NCBI GenBank assembly: GCA_905214925.1
Contig: CAJMOB010000001.1
Span: 1-64,000 of the forward strand
DNA: 64,000 nt
Direction: 5' to 3'
Source: Scybalomonas sp905214925
GTDB lineage: Bacteria > Bacillota > Clostridia > Lachnospirales > Lachnospiraceae
The first letter of the stretch is position 1; each line of letters starts with the position of its first letter. Below are positions 44,377-52,880 of this stretch, one piece after another. The notes beneath the pieces were generated by a model. It was not told where the DNA came from, did no database searches, and saw only the letters and a program-made list of their open reading frames with translations. Position numbers and translations under genes: made by a program.

Positions 44377-45651
44377 CTACTTATAAATCCGATTACCTGC
44401 TACATACTTTTCATAGATATTTCGATCATCAGAAAGATAAATCATGCGTTCCAAACGATTTCTAGTTGTCAATGGTTGTGGGTGTTTTAAATTTGTATCA
44501 TCAAGCACCACTGCATCAAATTCATACCCTTCTTCTAAACTTCCCACCTTACCAAAAAATGCTCCTCCTCCCTTTGTTCCAAGATAAAATACTTCTTCAA
44601 TCGTCAATGGCTTTTGATCTGGATTTCCTAAGCAATAACGCAACTTTGATACTTGAATGGCTTCCGCCATCGTCTGGAATAAAGAAAGATCATGTCCTCC
44701 TGCTACATCAGTTCCAAGTCCAACTAAATTTCCCTCTTCTAAATAAGTGCGGATTGGCGCAATGCCAGAAGATAAATTCGTATTTGACTGTGGACAATGA
44801 GCAACGAAGACGCCTCTCTTTCTCATTAACATTCGTTCTTCCTCATCGGAATGAACACAATGTGCCATAATTGTCTTTCCATAGGCACCGAACATTCCCC
44901 GATGATCATAAGCTTCTCCATAGGATTTTGCATCAGGACAAAGTTCTCTTACCCATGCAATCTCACTTTTATTCTCAGAAAGATGAGATTGAGCTGGAAG
45001 ACCTGTCTCTTTTTGAATCTCTGCGAGTCCTCTCATCAACTCATCGGTACAGCTTGGAATAAAACGAGGAGTTAAAATTGGCTTTGTTCGATGATATCGG
45101 TTTTCACACTGTTTTAACCAATGTTTTGTATCCTCAATTGACTGTTTTGCCTCGGTTTCACAGAGGGATTCTATGCTATTCCGATCCATATTTACCTTTC
45201 CAACATAACAAGCAAGTCCACTTTCTTCTAACAAATCCATTAAAAATAAAGTAGCTGGTGTATGGAGTGTTGCAAAAATACAAGCTCTTGTAGTCGCTCC
45301 TTTTTTTAAAGCGTCTACGAATATAGTATACGCTATTTTTGCATAATTGAGATCCCCATATTTTGATTCTTCTTTAAAAGTGTAAGTATTTAACCAATCT
45401 AATAGCTCCATATCCATTCCAATTGAGCGAAATGCATATTGAGGAGCATGAAGATGCAAGTCAACAAGCCCTGGAATGATCAAACGATCCCCCATATCTC
45501 GCACTTCTATCTGTTCATATTGCTCTGGAAGCTCTTTAAATATTCCCTTTGAAATTCCATTTTCACAAATTACATAGGAATTTTCTTCTATCTTCAACTT
45601 ATCTTTTGTCTCACTTGTAATAATCGTTCCTTTTAATGCAAATGTATTCAT
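44377..45651 (-). CDS. guaD: guanine deaminase
   Basis: A 424-residue amidohydrolase that converts guanine to xanthine. Metal-binding motifs: HLHAPQYAFR, SHLSENKSEI, HCVHSDEEERM and GTDVAGG; PRFIPSCTDEL is typical of guanine deaminase. The ATG at 45651 has AAGGAA 7 bp upstream; the TTG two codons earlier is less likely. First gene after the guanine riboswitch, upstream of the permease and xdhABC, which would complete guanine breakdown to urate. Confidence 0.94.
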   Translation of the reverse strand: MNTFALKGTIITSETKDKLKIEENSYVICENGISKGIFKELPEQYEQIEVRDMGDRLIIPGLVDLHLHAPQYAFRSIGMDMELLDWLNTYTFKEESKYGDLNYAKIAYTIFVDALKKGATTRACIFATLHTPATLFLMDLLEESGLACYVGKVNMDRNSIESLCETEAKQSIEDTKHWLKQCENRYHRTKPILTPRFIPSCTDELMRGLAEIQKETGLPAQSHLSENKSEIAWVRELCPDAKSYGEAYDHRGMFGAYGKTIMAHCVHSDEEERMLMRKRGVFVAHCPQSNTNLSSGIAPIRTYLEEGNLVGLGTDVAGGHDLSLFQTMAEAIQVSKLRYCLGNPDQKPLTIEEVFYLGTKGGGAFFGKVGSLEEGYEFDAVVLDDTNLKHPQPLTTRNRLERMIYLSDDRNIYEKYVAGNRIYK

Positions 45652-45670
45652 AAACAATTCCTTTCTTATA

Positions 45671-45745
45671 ACAAAAAAACTACCGCAATGGCTAAACTAT
45701 AAATTTCCCCAAAAGAAAACTTATAGTCAACTATTACGGTAGTTG
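45671..45745 (-). terminator. riboswitch expression-platform terminator
   Basis: On the minus strand ACTACCG..TATAAG (aptamer P3 and P1 3' strand, about 45742-45720) can pair with TTATAG..CGGTAGT (45703-45680) through about 23 bp with wobbles; a T-run follows at 45679-45672. Since it uses aptamer bases, it cannot coexist with ligand-bound aptamer. Confidence 0.85.
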
Positions 45746-45780
45746 GTAGAAACGTTCATCCAATTATGAACCTATATAAG
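45720..45780 (-). promoter_or_regulatory. guanine riboswitch aptamer
   Basis: Reading the minus strand: P1 CTTATA, P2 GTTCA..TGAAC, J2/3 with GTTTCTACC, P3 AACTA-CCGTAA-TAGTT, then GACTA and the closing TATAAG. The loops and junctions match the purine riboswitch class. The GACTA junction has C at position 74, which specifies guanine or hypoxanthine, not adenine. It controls guaD, the purine permease and xdh genes. Confidence 0.93.
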
Positions 45781-45865
45781 CTATATAAAAACCATATGGA
45801 ATCATTGTCGTTTTGTCTTTTTTCTTTTTCATTCTTTCCACAATTTATCCTGTGGATTCCTTTTT

Positions 45866-45895
45866 ATTTTACAATAAATGTTTCACCTTTGTCAA
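45866..45895 (-). promoter_or_regulatory. promoter of the purine catabolic operon
   Basis: On the minus strand TTGACA (45895-45890), 18 bp, TAAAAT (45871-45866). Transcription from here would give about an 80-nt lead before the aptamer. Confidence 0.65.
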
Positions 45896-45924
45896 TTAAA
45901 ACTGTATTTTTTCTCTAAAGATGT

Positions 45925-46029
45925 GAAAAAGGCCGTTCCAAACCAAATCATTTCTACAAGATAGAATCGTTATGATTTTCATCATTTTTCTACCCTACGA
46001 AACTTTTTGATTTTGTAACAGCCTTTTTC
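45925..46029. repeat. 105-bp nested palindrome of unknown role
   Basis: Outer arms GAAAAAGGCCGTT (45925-45937) and AACAGCCTTTTTC (46017-46029) pair over 13 positions with one wobble or mismatch. Inside, AAATCA/TGATTT, TAGAA/TTCTA and ATGAT/ATCAT nest around a TTTC (plus) or GAAA (minus) loop. T-runs end both strands. It lies in the 615-bp gap between guaD and brnQ. Candidate small RNA, double terminator or MITE-like element; no assignment possible. Confidence 0.5.
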
Positions 46030-46218
46030 TTGTACTATTCCTTCCTTGGACTAATACAATTCTCTTACTTCTCTTCCTTTCCGCATTTAAAAGAAGAGAA
46101 GGATTCATGAGAAATAGATTGAAATCTCTCATTCATAGATTATATCAACTAATCAATCAAAAATCAACTTATATCCTTTCCCACTCTTCCATTACCATAT
46201 AGACTCTATTAATAAAAT

Positions 46219-46256
46219 AGAAAATACAGAAAGCAAAAGCTTCCTGCATTTTCTAC
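46219..46256 (-). terminator. intrinsic terminator after brnQ
   Basis: Imperfect 12-bp stem tagaaaatacag / ctgcattttcta with an internal AAGC/GCTT, and a T-rich minus-strand tail. Confidence 0.82.
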
Positions 46257-46266
46257 CTCATCGCTG

Positions 46267-47625
46267 TTATTCTTCTATCTCTGCACACATTTCTTCAGCA
46301 GATTCTTGATTCATGGCCCAAAATGGTAACGTACCGATCATGGCTCCGATAATAGCTGGTATAATCCATCCAAATCCTAAACTATAAAATGGAATCTGCT
46401 TACAAAGAGTTGTTATCACACCTAATGAAATATCCGCTTTTTCTAATCCATTTACAAAGGCGATGCAAAATGCAAAGGCCATAGCAAGCACATATACCAT
46501 TCTGCGATGTGCAATATATCGTTTTATAAAAGATAATACAATTAAAACGATAGTAACTGGATATATCATCATTAAAATCGGTGTAGAAATCTTAACTAAC
46601 TGTGTTACTCCAATATTACTAATTATAAAACTAAATACACATACAATCCCTGTTATTTTCTTATAAGAAATATTTGGAAAAATCTCATGAAAATAATCAG
46701 AAAAAGAAGTTGTAAGTCCAACAGAAGTAGTCATACAAGCTAGGAAAACGGCTCCTCCTAAAATGATTCCTCCTACATCACCAATAACCTCACTTGTAAC
46801 CGCATGTAATAATGCTCCTCCATTTTCAAATGTTGTCATTGTAATCGCACCGATGTAAGTGAGCATATAATATACAATTGCTAAAATAGCAGCAGCACCA
46901 ATTCCACAAAGAATCGTATATTTCACAATCCCTTTTTCATTTTTAATACCAAATCCGCTTACCGCATTGATAATAATAATAGCAAATACAAGTCCTGCTG
47001 GGCCATCTAATGCATTATACCCTTCAATCATACCTTGAAAAAGAGGAATGGTAGCATAAGCTCCTTGTGGTTCTCCAATACTTCCTAACTGGACAGCATC
47101 TCCACTTGTACTTCCTTTTATTAAACAAGCAATAAAAATACTTGTAATACTAATTAATAAAATTGGTGTTAAATATTTTCCGATCACATCAACAACTTTA
47201 CTTGGATTACTACTTAAACGATAAGTTAAAAGAAAAAAGATCGCTGTAATAATAAGCGAATAGATCCAAGCAGAATCCTTTGGTACATAAGGAGAAATAG
47301 CCAATTCAAAAGACACACTTCCTGTTCTTGGTAAAGCAAAGAGAGGTCCAATTAATAAATAAATGCCCACTGAAAAACACAATGCAAATTTCTTACTTAC
47401 CAAATTTCCTAGATCACTGATCTCTGTTCCTACTAACACAACTGCGATAATACCGAGTAACGCGATTCCTGCATCTGTTAATATAAATCCTATTAAAGCG
47501 CTCACATAATTTTTTCCCGCCATTTGTCCCATAGCTGGCGGAAAAATCATATTTCCCGCTCCAAAGAATACAGCAAATAAGGTAAGCGTTACCGATAGTA
47601 TTTGTCGTATTTTTAATTTTTCCAT
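46267..47625 (-). CDS. brnQ: branched-chain amino acid transport system II carrier
   Basis: A 452-residue membrane protein of the LIVCS family with about 12 helices. The signature FAVFFGAGNMIFPPAMGQMAG is at the N-terminus and SVSFELAISPYVP, NAVSGFGIKNEKG and SFSDYFHEIFPNISYKK follow. It imports leucine, isoleucine or valine with sodium or protons. The 5' leader is unusually long (about 250 nt) and structured. Confidence 0.93.
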   Translation of the reverse strand: MEKLKIRQILSVTLTLFAVFFGAGNMIFPPAMGQMAGKNYVSALIGFILTDAGIALLGIIAVVLVGTEISDLGNLVSKKFALCFSVGIYLLIGPLFALPRTGSVSFELAISPYVPKDSAWIYSLIITAIFFLLTYRLSSNPSKVVDVIGKYLTPILLISITSIFIACLIKGSTSGDAVQLGSIGEPQGAYATIPLFQGMIEGYNALDGPAGLVFAIIIINAVSGFGIKNEKGIVKYTILCGIGAAAILAIVYYMLTYIGAITMTTFENGGALLHAVTSEVIGDVGGIILGGAVFLACMTTSVGLTTSFSDYFHEIFPNISYKKITGIVCVFSFIISNIGVTQLVKISTPILMMIYPVTIVLIVLSFIKRYIAHRRMVYVLAMAFAFCIAFVNGLEKADISLGVITTLCKQIPFYSLGFGWIIPAIIGAMIGTLPFWAMNQESAEEMCAEIEE

Positions 47626-47911
47626 ATTTTATAATGCTCCTTTTATTTCTAAAAATTCTCCTCTAGCATATGAAATATATTTTTTCATTTGCGTGGAAGT
47701 TATCTTCTCATTATTTTTGCTTGATTTGAATTTCCATAGTTCTCCCTCTATCCACACTGTAGTGATAGACGCTCATATCCTTTTAGCCTACTTTCATATT
47801 CCCTCTACTTATGAAGCTTAAAAACACGATTCTTTCTTTTTACTATAACCTCCTTTTTCTAATTTATCCCACATTCTTCTAACTATAGCATAGAACAATT
47901 GCCTTTTTCAA
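47626..47911 (-). promoter_or_regulatory. brnQ promoter and long structured leader
   Basis: Minus-strand TTGAAA (47911-47906), 18 bp, TATAGT (47887-47882) is a likely promoter. The roughly 250-nt leader contains a strong AAAGGAGG not followed by a start codon, a CTTCATA..TATGAAAG hairpin, a TCTATC..GATAGA hairpin and an ATGAAAAA..TATTTCAT hairpin just before the true ribosome site. No T-box or known riboswitch core is recognised. Confidence 0.5.
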
Positions 47912-48020
47912 CACTAGAATCTACCAAATTCTCCATCTTTTGTCGCCTTCTGTTAAAATTCGATACTTATATTGCTATAGATACAGCCTATTTCCAATAA
48001 TAGAGCATGTATATAAACAA

Positions 48021-48067
48021 TGTGATAGGATGACTCGCTTTTCGGGGAATTTCCTATCACATAAAAA
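48021..48067. repeat. palindromic element adjoining the mscL terminator
   Basis: Perfect 10-bp arms TGTGATAGGA (48021-48030) and TCCTATCACA (48052-48061), then TAAAAAA running into the terminator. Same family as at 14.3 and 23.2 kb. Confidence 0.7.
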
Positions 48068-48112
48068 ACCATTTCTTTTGATATGTTCTTGAAAATCAAA
48101 AGAAATGGTTTT
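48065..48112 (-). terminator. intrinsic terminator after mscL
   Basis: Perfect 17-bp stem aaaaccatttcttttga / tcaaaagaaatggtttt with a 14-nt loop; T-run on the minus strand. Confidence 0.88.
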
Positions 48113-48152
48113 CTTAAAATTCTTTTATTCTATTTATCTGAGCCTATTCATT

Positions 48153-48632
48153 TTATACTTCTTTTACAATTTCTAATTGCTCTTCACTCTTATCTTCTTC
48201 TAATTTTGAAGTACAGTGTGGACAACGAGTGGCATCAATAGCAATGCTGCTCTTACAAAATGGACATACTTTTGTGGTTGGAGTTTCTTCTTCTACCTCT
48301 TTTTGCTTTCGTAACAACTTTGTATTTAATATATTTAATACTTTTATTAAGCAAAAAATAACAAAAGCGGTTATAAAGAAATTAATGACAGCTGTTATAA
48401 AATTTCCATAATACAACACAGGAGCATTATCACTAGTCCCTAATGCGATTTTCAAATTGGAAAAGTCAGTTCCTCCAAAAATACCTAGAATCGGAGTCAA
48501 AATATCTTTATTTAAAGAAGTTGCAATGGAAGTAAAAGCTCCACCAATAATGACACCGACTGCCATATCCATAACATTGCCACGCATAATAAATTTTTTA
48601 AATTCATTGATAAATGCACTTTCTCTCTTCAT
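48153..48632 (-). CDS. mscL: large-conductance mechanosensitive channel with zinc-ribbon tail
   Basis: A 159-residue channel subunit. The N-terminal amphipathic helix and TM1 are FINEFKKFIMRGNVMDMAVGVIIGGAF-like, then a periplasmic loop and TM2 (AVINFFITAFVIFCLIKVL). After the usual cytoplasmic helix a zinc ribbon, with Cys 123, 126, 137 and 140, extends the protein by about 35 residues. It releases solutes during hypo-osmotic shock. The 369-bp region upstream (48633-49001) holds only a terminator that I can identify. Confidence 0.93.
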   Translation of the reverse strand: MKRESAFINEFKKFIMRGNVMDMAVGVIIGGAFTSIATSLNKDILTPILGIFGGTDFSNLKIALGTSDNAPVLYYGNFITAVINFFITAFVIFCLIKVLNILNTKLLRKQKEVEEETPTTKVCPFCKSSIAIDATRCPHCTSKLEEDKSEEQLEIVKEV

Positions 48633-48971
48633 TATTTTTCTCCTTCCTAATAATCCTTTCTATCAATCCACAATACGGTTAACGATGACGCTTTCTCCTC
48701 ACCACTGTTCTTTATTGACAAAAATGTTATAAAATATTTGTATGACTTGTTGCTTTAAGTAGTTAAAACCTAGTTTATAAAGGATTTTCTACCTATTTTA
48801 ACAAAATAATACTAATTTTACATAAAGGAAGAAAAAAGATCAACTAAAATCTATTAATATAGGTATGGGAATTTTTTCATCTATGATGTCGTTAGAATTT
48901 AGGAACAAGAAAGACGCTTTATAAACTTATGCAAAAATAGTTTCTGCCTCGTTGCCTTCGCGGAAATAAAA

Positions 48972-48994
48972 AAGGACTCTATATAAGAATCCTT
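48972..48994 (-). terminator. terminator after the small membrane protein gene
   Basis: Short imperfect stem aaggactc / gaatcctt, followed on the minus strand by a T-run. Confidence 0.7.
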
Positions 48995-49001
48995 CAAAGC
49001 A

Positions 49002-49328
49002 TTAAATAAAAATTAAATTAAGTAAGTTTGCAACAATTGATACTACAACGAATCCATAAGAAATATTTAATTGTTTATCAGATTTAGCAGTCATATGTAA
49101 TAATAAACCAATTACACTCAATACTCCAATTCCCCAAGCAATTACTTGACTAGATATAAAGTTGGATGGAAGGCTTGTTGCTTTTACTCCTGCTAGTAAA
49201 ATTCCCCAAACTGCTAAGAAATATAAGAGGCCCTTTCTCTTATTTGGAAATGCACATAATGCTACAATTCCTCCACCACTGATTATTGTTGCTCCTATTG
49301 TTATTAAACCAAGTATTCCAAGTGCCAT
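49002..49328 (-). CDS. small four-helix membrane protein, unrecognised
   Basis: A 108-residue protein that I do not recognise. Four hydrophobic stretches are visible: 4-26, 34-46, 58-78 and 88-107. Short connecting loops carry the few charges (PNKRKG, KATSLPSN, TAKSDKQL). No signal peptide or motif. A GAGAGGAAA ribosome-site-like sequence precedes the ATG and a terminator follows, so it appears to be a real single-gene unit. Confidence 0.72.
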   Translation of the reverse strand: MALGILGLITIGATIISGGGIVALCAFPNKRKGLLYFLAVWGILLAGVKATSLPSNFISSQVIAWGIGVLSVIGLLLHMTAKSDKQLNISYGFVVVSIVANLLNLIFI

Positions 49329-49530
49329 ATTTTTTTCCTCTCTTTCTTTTTTCTCTCTTTTTGTTATGTACTTAATTTATCATGAATTTCTAAATAAATT
49401 TAAGAGGAAATTGTAAAGAATTCTAAAGACGAGCGTTATTTTTCTAAATCCTACGGAATGAATTTTATTTTAATCATAAAGTTTCACCTACCTTCTTATC
49501 TAAGCATAGAATAATTTGAGGTGATAAATC

Positions 49531-49971
49531 ATGAAATCTTATTATAATGATGGTTCTTGTTGTACTAATTTTGATCAAGGACCAAATCCATTTGTTACAA
49601 ATCTTTGCAGTCATACAATTCAAAATAACAATTTTCGTACCGCACTTTGGACAGGAATGGACTTACAACTAACACTTATGTCTATTCCTCGCCACTCTGA
49701 AATTGGCCTAGAAATTCATTGCGATAACGACCAATTTCTTTATGTTGAATCAGGATTAGGAAATATGATGATGGGAAATTGTAAGGAACATCTTGACTAC
49801 CAATGCAGAGTTTCTACAGGCTCTGGAATTTTTATTCCAGCAAATACTTGGCATAACCTTATAAATATTGGAAACTGTGATCTAAAATTGTTTTCTATTT
49901 ATGCACCACCACAACACCCATTTGGAACAATTCATCGTACAAAGTGTGATTCTGATAAAGCACATCATTAA
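49531..49971 (+). CDS. cupin-domain protein
   Basis: A 146-residue single cupin barrel. Motif 1 is EIHCDNDQFLYVESGLG and motif 2 PANTWHNLINIG; the metal-binding His and Glu-equivalent residues are partly present (EIH, D/Q, H). The N-terminus SYYNDGSCCTNFDQGPNPFVTNL is a family-specific lead that I have seen in uncharacterised clostridial cupins. Ribosome site GAGGTG precedes. Enzymatic or sugar-binding role unknown; plus strand, alone. Confidence 0.8.
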   Translation: MKSYYNDGSCCTNFDQGPNPFVTNLCSHTIQNNNFRTALWTGMDLQLTLMSIPRHSEIGLEIHCDNDQFLYVESGLGNMMMGNCKEHLDYQCRVSTGSGIFIPANTWHNLINIGNCDLKLFSIYAPPQHPFGTIHRTKCDSDKAHH

Positions 49972-50000
49972 TTTTTATATTTCTTTCCAACCTAATATCA

Positions 50001-50039
50001 AAAAAGAGGAAGTGACTATAATAAATCACTCCTCTTTTT
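50001..50039. terminator. bidirectional terminator between cupin and MalY-like genes
   Basis: Stem aaaaagagg(a)agtga / tcactcctcttttt with one bulge, between convergent genes. Confidence 0.85.
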
Positions 50040-50062
50040 CCTTTTAATCTTATAAGAATTGC

Positions 50063-51280
50063 TTATTTTTCTTCACAAAAAACATATTTTTTTAGTCGTT
50101 CAAATGCTTCTTGCACTCTAGAAAGGGGAAGTGCTAAATTCATTCGAATTGCATATTCTCCGTGGAACATTCTTCCATCTTGTACTGCAACTCCTACTTC
50201 CCATGCTCTCTTTTCTAGTTCATCCATTGTTATATTGTGTTCTTTACACCATTTCTCACAATCAATAAAAAGCATATAAGTTCCTTGTGGTTTTGATACT
50301 TCAACTCCTTTAAAATGGGTTTTTATATAATCACAAGCATATTCAACATTTCCTTTAATCACTTCACATAGTTCTTCTACCCATTCATATCCTTCTTGTT
50401 TATAAGCCCCAATTAAAGCATGCATGCTTAAAACATTCATATCATTATAATGGCATAAAGAAGATTCTTTTTCCACACGATCTCGAATCCATGTATTATA
50501 AATAATATGGTAACTTCCAATTAACCCTGCTAAATTAAAAGTTTTACTTGGAGCGTATAAAGCAACCGTTCTCATACGAGCATCTTCACTTACTGATTGT
50601 GTTGGAATATGCTGGTACTCTGGCAATATAATATCTGACCAAATTTCATCAGATATAACATAGACATCATACTTTTTATAAAGTTCCATTGCCTTTTCAA
50701 TTTCCCATCTTTCCCAAACACGTCCACAAGGATTATGAGGAGAACAGAAAATAGCAGCATGAATTTTTTCGGTTTTTAATTTTTGTTCCATATCTTCATA
50801 ATCCATACGCCATACATTATTTTCGTCTTTCTTTAAAGGAGTTAACACCATATTATATCCATTATTTGTTAAACTATTTGTGAATCCAATGTAGGTTGGT
50901 GTATGAACTAGAACTTTATCCCCTTTGGAACAAAATACATTAAGAGCGCTAATAACACCACCTAACACTCCATTTTCATATCCAATACATTCTTTTGTCA
51001 AGCCTGTCACTTTATTTTGTGTTTCTTGCCACTTAATAATGGAATCATAATATTCTTCTGTAGCATTAAAATAACCATATGCTGGATGTTCCACACGCTT
51101 TATAATTTCTTCTTGAATTGTAGGCACTGTAGGAAAATTCATATCCGCAACCCACATCGGAATAATATCAAATCCTTCCTTTGGAAGTTCTGGAGCAAAC
51201 CCTGGCATTGTTCCTAATCCGTCAATCGCAATTGAATCTTTTCCCTTTCTGTCCATAATACTAGTAAAATCATACTTCAT
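50063..51280 (-). CDS. MalY/PatB-type PLP aminotransferase (cystathionine beta-lyase)
   Basis: A 405-residue PLP enzyme of the MalY/PatB group. Visible: PMWVADMNFPTVPTIQEEI at the N-terminus, FCSPHNPCGRVW, VISDEIWSDIILPEYQHIP, and the PLP lysine in YAPSKTFNLAGLIGSYHII. The group cleaves the C-S bond of cystathionine and other cysteine conjugates, yielding homocysteine or thiols, pyruvate and ammonia; some members are regulators. TTGGAGG precedes the ATG. A MarR-type regulator lies 248 bp upstream. Confidence 0.9.
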   Translation of the reverse strand: MKYDFTSIMDRKGKDSIAIDGLGTMPGFAPELPKEGFDIIPMWVADMNFPTVPTIQEEIIKRVEHPAYGYFNATEEYYDSIIKWQETQNKVTGLTKECIGYENGVLGGVISALNVFCSKGDKVLVHTPTYIGFTNSLTNNGYNMVLTPLKKDENNVWRMDYEDMEQKLKTEKIHAAIFCSPHNPCGRVWERWEIEKAMELYKKYDVYVISDEIWSDIILPEYQHIPTQSVSEDARMRTVALYAPSKTFNLAGLIGSYHIIYNTWIRDRVEKESSLCHYNDMNVLSMHALIGAYKQEGYEWVEELCEVIKGNVEYACDYIKTHFKGVEVSKPQGTYMLFIDCEKWCKEHNITMDELEKRAWEVGVAVQDGRMFHGEYAIRMNLALPLSRVQEAFERLKKYVFCEEK

Positions 51281-51528
51281 ATTTCTCTACCTCCAAAAAT
51301 TCATGTGTTTTTCTTATTTATCAGCTTTTTTAATGATGAATTGTTATCTTTTCTTTTTATCTCCTATGTATTTTATCTTCTCTTTTTCTGAAATACATTT
51401 TTATATTATTAGGTTAATTTTTAAGTAGATTAACTATTTGTCTATAACATCCTGTAAAACCTTGAAGCATATATTAATATTTGCAATATGTATGTTATCT
51501 ATAGTTTAATGAATCATCCTCATATTAA

Positions 51529-52017
51529 TCACTTCAATGATTCTAATTTTTTACTCTCTTCTACATCAAGCTGAAAAGTGGCATTTATTTTCTTCTGTAT
51601 ATTGATATATAGTTGTAATTCTTCTTCTGTAAATTCATCTAATTCATGATAAGTTCTATCATAACATGCATTTTCAAATTGCTGATGATTTTTATAAATC
51701 TCATTTCCTTCTTCTGTTAAATACAAATTATAAACTCGATTATTTTCATCATTCCTACTTTGCATAACCCAGCCTTTTTTCTTCAATTTACGAATTAATT
51801 GAGAAGAGGCACTGCTTGTCTTATGAAATTTTTTAGAAATTTCAGATGCTGTGATACCAGGATTATTCCCAATCATTTTTATCATTTGAGATTCTGCTTG
51901 GAATAAAATAACACCATTATAATCATGTAATAATGCATCATATTCTTCTGTCAATTCACATCCCCGATCAAATTCATCGATTAACTCGCAAAACAATTGA
52001 TACCGTTTCTTTCTCAT
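51529..52017 (-). CDS. MarR-family transcriptional regulator
   Basis: A 162-residue winged-helix protein. Helix-turn-helix block is GITASEISKKFHKTSSASSQLIRKLKKKGWV; wing is QSRNDENNRVYNLYLTEEG, the MarR pattern. Small dimerisation helices flank it. Upstream of the MalY-like gene on the same strand, so it may control that gene. AAGGAAG precedes the ATG. Confidence 0.88.
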   Translation of the reverse strand: MRKKRYQLFCELIDEFDRGCELTEEYDALLHDYNGVILFQAESQMIKMIGNNPGITASEISKKFHKTSSASSQLIRKLKKKGWVMQSRNDENNRVYNLYLTEEGNEIYKNHQQFENACYDRTYHELDEFTEEELQLYINIQKKINATFQLDVEESKKLESLK

Positions 52018-52050
52018 CCTAATACTTCCTTTTATATTGTTTTTACTTCA

Positions 52051-52079
52051 ATTATCTATCACTTCTAGAGCTATGTCAA
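52051..52079 (-). promoter_or_regulatory. promoter of the MarR-family gene
   Basis: Minus-strand TTGACA (52079-52074), 17 bp, GATAAT (52056-52051), about 35 bp before the start codon. The rest of the 335-bp gap to 52352 shows no other clear feature. Confidence 0.7.
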
Positions 52080-52304
52080 TATCATGGGTATATTTTGTCT
52101 TAGATAGCTATATTAATTTTCACAATAGAAAAGGTTGCGATTGAGTAGTATTCTCATACAATATGTGGCTATCAATATCTGCTTGAATACAACTTCCTAT
52201 AAACGATAAGAAGCACGCTATACTAGCTTCTCACATCCACAGACACTAGCCATATATGAGCATAAATACTCCCACATAGTTCGTTATCTTCCCGTAAATA
52301 AAAA

Positions 52305-52340
52305 AACTCCCATTAAAGAATTTCTTCCTTAATGGGAGTT
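52305..52340 (-). terminator. intrinsic terminator after cold-shock gene
   Basis: Perfect 12-bp stem aactcccattaa / ttaatgggagtt with a T-run on the minus strand. Confidence 0.9.
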
Positions 52341-52352
52341 GAAAAATATGAA

Positions 52353-52556
52353 TTATTCTGCTATAACATTCGTAGCCTGCATACCACGATTACCTTTTGT
52401 AATTTCAAATTGAACTTTTTGTCCATCTTCTAATGATTTAAATCCTTCTGAAGCGATTCCAGAAAAATGTACGAATACATCTTCTCCATTGCTTTCATTT
52501 GTAATAAATCCAAATCCTTTTTCTTTGTTAAACCATTTTACTGTACCTTTATTCAT
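52353..52556 (-). CDS. csp: major cold-shock protein (CspA family)
   Basis: A 67-residue OB-fold RNA chaperone with the standard form NKGTVKWFNKEKGFGFITNE, RNP2 DVFVHFSGI and QKVQFEITKGNRGMQATNV. It melts mRNA secondary structure. The start at 52556 has GGAGG 9 bp upstream; the upstream extension is rejected. A promoter about 260 nt further up implies a long 5' leader, a common feature of cold-induced csp mRNAs. Confidence 0.95.
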   Translation of the reverse strand: MNKGTVKWFNKEKGFGFITNESNGEDVFVHFSGIASEGFKSLEDGQKVQFEITKGNRGMQATNVIAE

Positions 52557-52807
52557 GAAAGATACCTCCAATTATATTATTTTACTTTAAACGCTGAGGT
52601 TCCTTACATGAAAACTATGAAAAATACTCGATTCGAGTTTCTTACATTGGCAAACAATGGTTATATAAAAATATTGCTATCCTTACATCCCTTGTAGCCT
52701 TGGCGTAGCTCAAAGAAACATATAAAAAAACACATCCATTGTAATTCATTCAGTGAAAATGATTTACAATACATGTGAACCAATTAAACATTTAAAATAC
52801 TTTTTAT

Positions 52808-52836
52808 AGTATAACACGGTATATTCGTCTTGTCAA
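52808..52836 (-). promoter_or_regulatory. promoter of the cold-shock gene with long leader
   Basis: Minus-strand TTGACA (52836-52831), exactly 17 bp, TATACT (52813-52808). It is the strongest match in the window. The resulting leader (about 245-250 nt) ends at the ribosome site GGAGG. Confidence 0.8.
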
Positions 52837-52880
52837 GAATTATTTTTCATCTATATTATCATATCCTACCACATAAAAAT

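Noticed and set aside
47626..47911. T-box before brnQ
   Set aside because: No T-box AGGGTGG-like core or specifier loop could be found.
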